This document shows, piece by piece, positions 63,471 to 64,000 of a DNA stretch of 64,000 nt; the first letter of the stretch is position 1, and each line of letters opens with the position of its first letter. Made by a program: the position numbers and the translations under genes. The stretch spans positions 211,571 through 275,570 of the forward strand of contig NZ_KI535366.1 in the NCBI RefSeq assembly GCF_000160035.2, in the 5' to 3' direction. The stretch comes from Catonella morbi ATCC 51271. Its GTDB lineage: Bacteria > Bacillota > Clostridia > Lachnospirales > Lachnospiraceae. The notes under the pieces were generated by a model. The model was not told the DNA's origin and searched no databases. It worked only from the letters and a program-made list of their open reading frames with translations.

Positions 63471-63612
63471 ATGATACAAGTGTCGAAAGTATAAAAATTC
63501 GATTAGGGCTTGCCTGAAAGCGAATTTATTATCTTTTGACACGCCAAAAACATGAGTAAGCAGCCATTTTTGTTAAAAATGAGCAAATTACAAATATTTT
63601 TGTAATTATTAT
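63471..63612 (+). repeat. Repeat family A, copy A4
   Basis: It starts ATGATACAAGTGTCGAAAG and has the first hairpin with CTTTTGACAC, then ATTTTTGTTAAAAAT and TTACAAATATTTTTGTAA hairpins. The last hairpin pair of A2/A3 is absent. It occupies the gap between the Fur-like gene and deoB. Confidence 0.75.
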
Positions 63613-63648
63613 ATTAAATCATTTGAAAATGGTTGTCAATATCGTATT

Positions 63649-64000
63649 TTAAACCAACTCACCAAGCATTGAGCTTCCTATAGTTCCTTCCGGCATCTTC
63701 ACACCGAAATTCTCTGCAATAGTTGCACCCATATCCGCAAAAGTATTGCGTTCAGGTATACTGCCTGAACCCTTAAAGCTCTTTGAATAAGCTATGAAAG
63801 GTACTTTCTCTCTGGTGTGGTCGGTTCCTGTGTAGGTAGGATCATTTCCATGATCTGCTGTGATTATAAGTAAATCATCATCACGCATTACATCCAGAAA
63901 TTCACCTAATTTCACATCAAACTTCTCTATCTCATCTCCGTAGCCTATAGGATCTCTCCTGTGTCCCCAAAGTGCATCGAAGTCCACAAGATTTACAAAG
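63649..64000 (-). CDS. deoB: Phosphopentomutase, C-terminal part (cut by window end)
   Basis: The C-terminal 117 residues of a DeoB-type mutase that interconverts ribose/deoxyribose 1- and 5-phosphates. The frame is open through the window end (reads [17 protein letters not shown]). Motifs [32 protein letters not shown] (metal ligands) and PFIAYS are diagnostic. The N-terminal part is outside the window. Confidence 0.95.
   Translation of the reverse strand, partial: FVNLVDFDALWGHRRDPIGYGDEIEKFDVKLGEFLDVMRDDDLLIITADHGNDPTYTGTDHTREKVPFIAYSKSFKGSGSIPERNTFADMGATIAENFGVKMPEGTIGSSMLGELV

Noticed and set aside
1-64000. tRNA or rRNA genes
   Set aside because: I found no cloverleaf with the GTTCRANNC arm and no rRNA-like stretch in any gap.

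Overview
The window is a low-GC, AT-rich stretch of a Gram-positive chromosome. AGGAGG-type ribosome sites, TTGACA/TATAAT promoters, a lexA-yneA pair with CGAAC...GTTCG-type SOS boxes, the rplU-prp-rpmA-obgE-yhbY-nadD-yqeK-rsfS cluster and a Na+-pumping decarboxylase operon point to an anaerobic Clostridia member, most likely Lachnospiraceae-like. I cannot name a genus.

Layout. 1-974: 3' part of alaS. 1134-4054: an MBOAT/DHHW pair for acetylation of a surface polymer. 4047-6006: a small defence island made of an AbiF/Abi_2 HEPN gene with a structured leader RNA and a Phd/RelE-type toxin-antitoxin pair. 6077-10715: a BceRS-BceAB-like peptide-sensing and export module. 11036-12703: a lone DUF4091 (GH123-like) enzyme. 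12978-28873: a carbohydrate locus with two phosphoesterases, an LplB/YtcQ/YtcP-type ABC importer, a PfkB kinase, GH4, GH38 alpha-mannosidase, a YesM/YesN two-component system, a small unknown protein and a PHP phosphoesterase. 28952-33238: a TPP-riboswitch-controlled thiM-thiE-thiW-thiD-thiC operon that lacks thiazole synthesis genes. 33358-35033: tdk, a BlaI-like repressor and a small membrane protein. 35429-45361, mostly minus strand: an ABC exporter, a GHL10 hydrolase, a large Amidase_3 protein and, on the plus strand, a tyrosine recombinase. 45556-51384: SOS control genes and the ribosome/Obg cluster. 51604-55118: an oxidoreductase, ldh and a small amidase. 55421-60683: the Na+ decarboxylase operon. 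60847-64000: scpAB, a metallophosphoesterase, a Fur-domain-only protein and the C-terminal end of deoB.

The least explained features are non-coding. I see two interspersed repeat families. Family A has four copies that start with ATGATACAAG, form a set of hairpins and show compensatory base changes between copies. Family B has about eight copies with ACCCAAATTATTCAC-like inverted ends, palindromic interiors and a preference for gene borders; at three sites the repeat end supplies the stop codon or last residues of the neighbouring gene. B copies also separate the functional modules of the first half of the window. A 30-bp perfect direct repeat shows that the toxin-antitoxin cassette sits between a vestigial and an intact start of the same response-regulator gene.

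The two findings I rate highest are the AbiF gene with its promoter-driven hairpin RNA, and repeat family A as a possible structured RNA. The carbohydrate locus is also notable: its mix of two phosphoesterases with GH4 and GH38 suggests handling of a phosphorylated mannoside, which is an inference.
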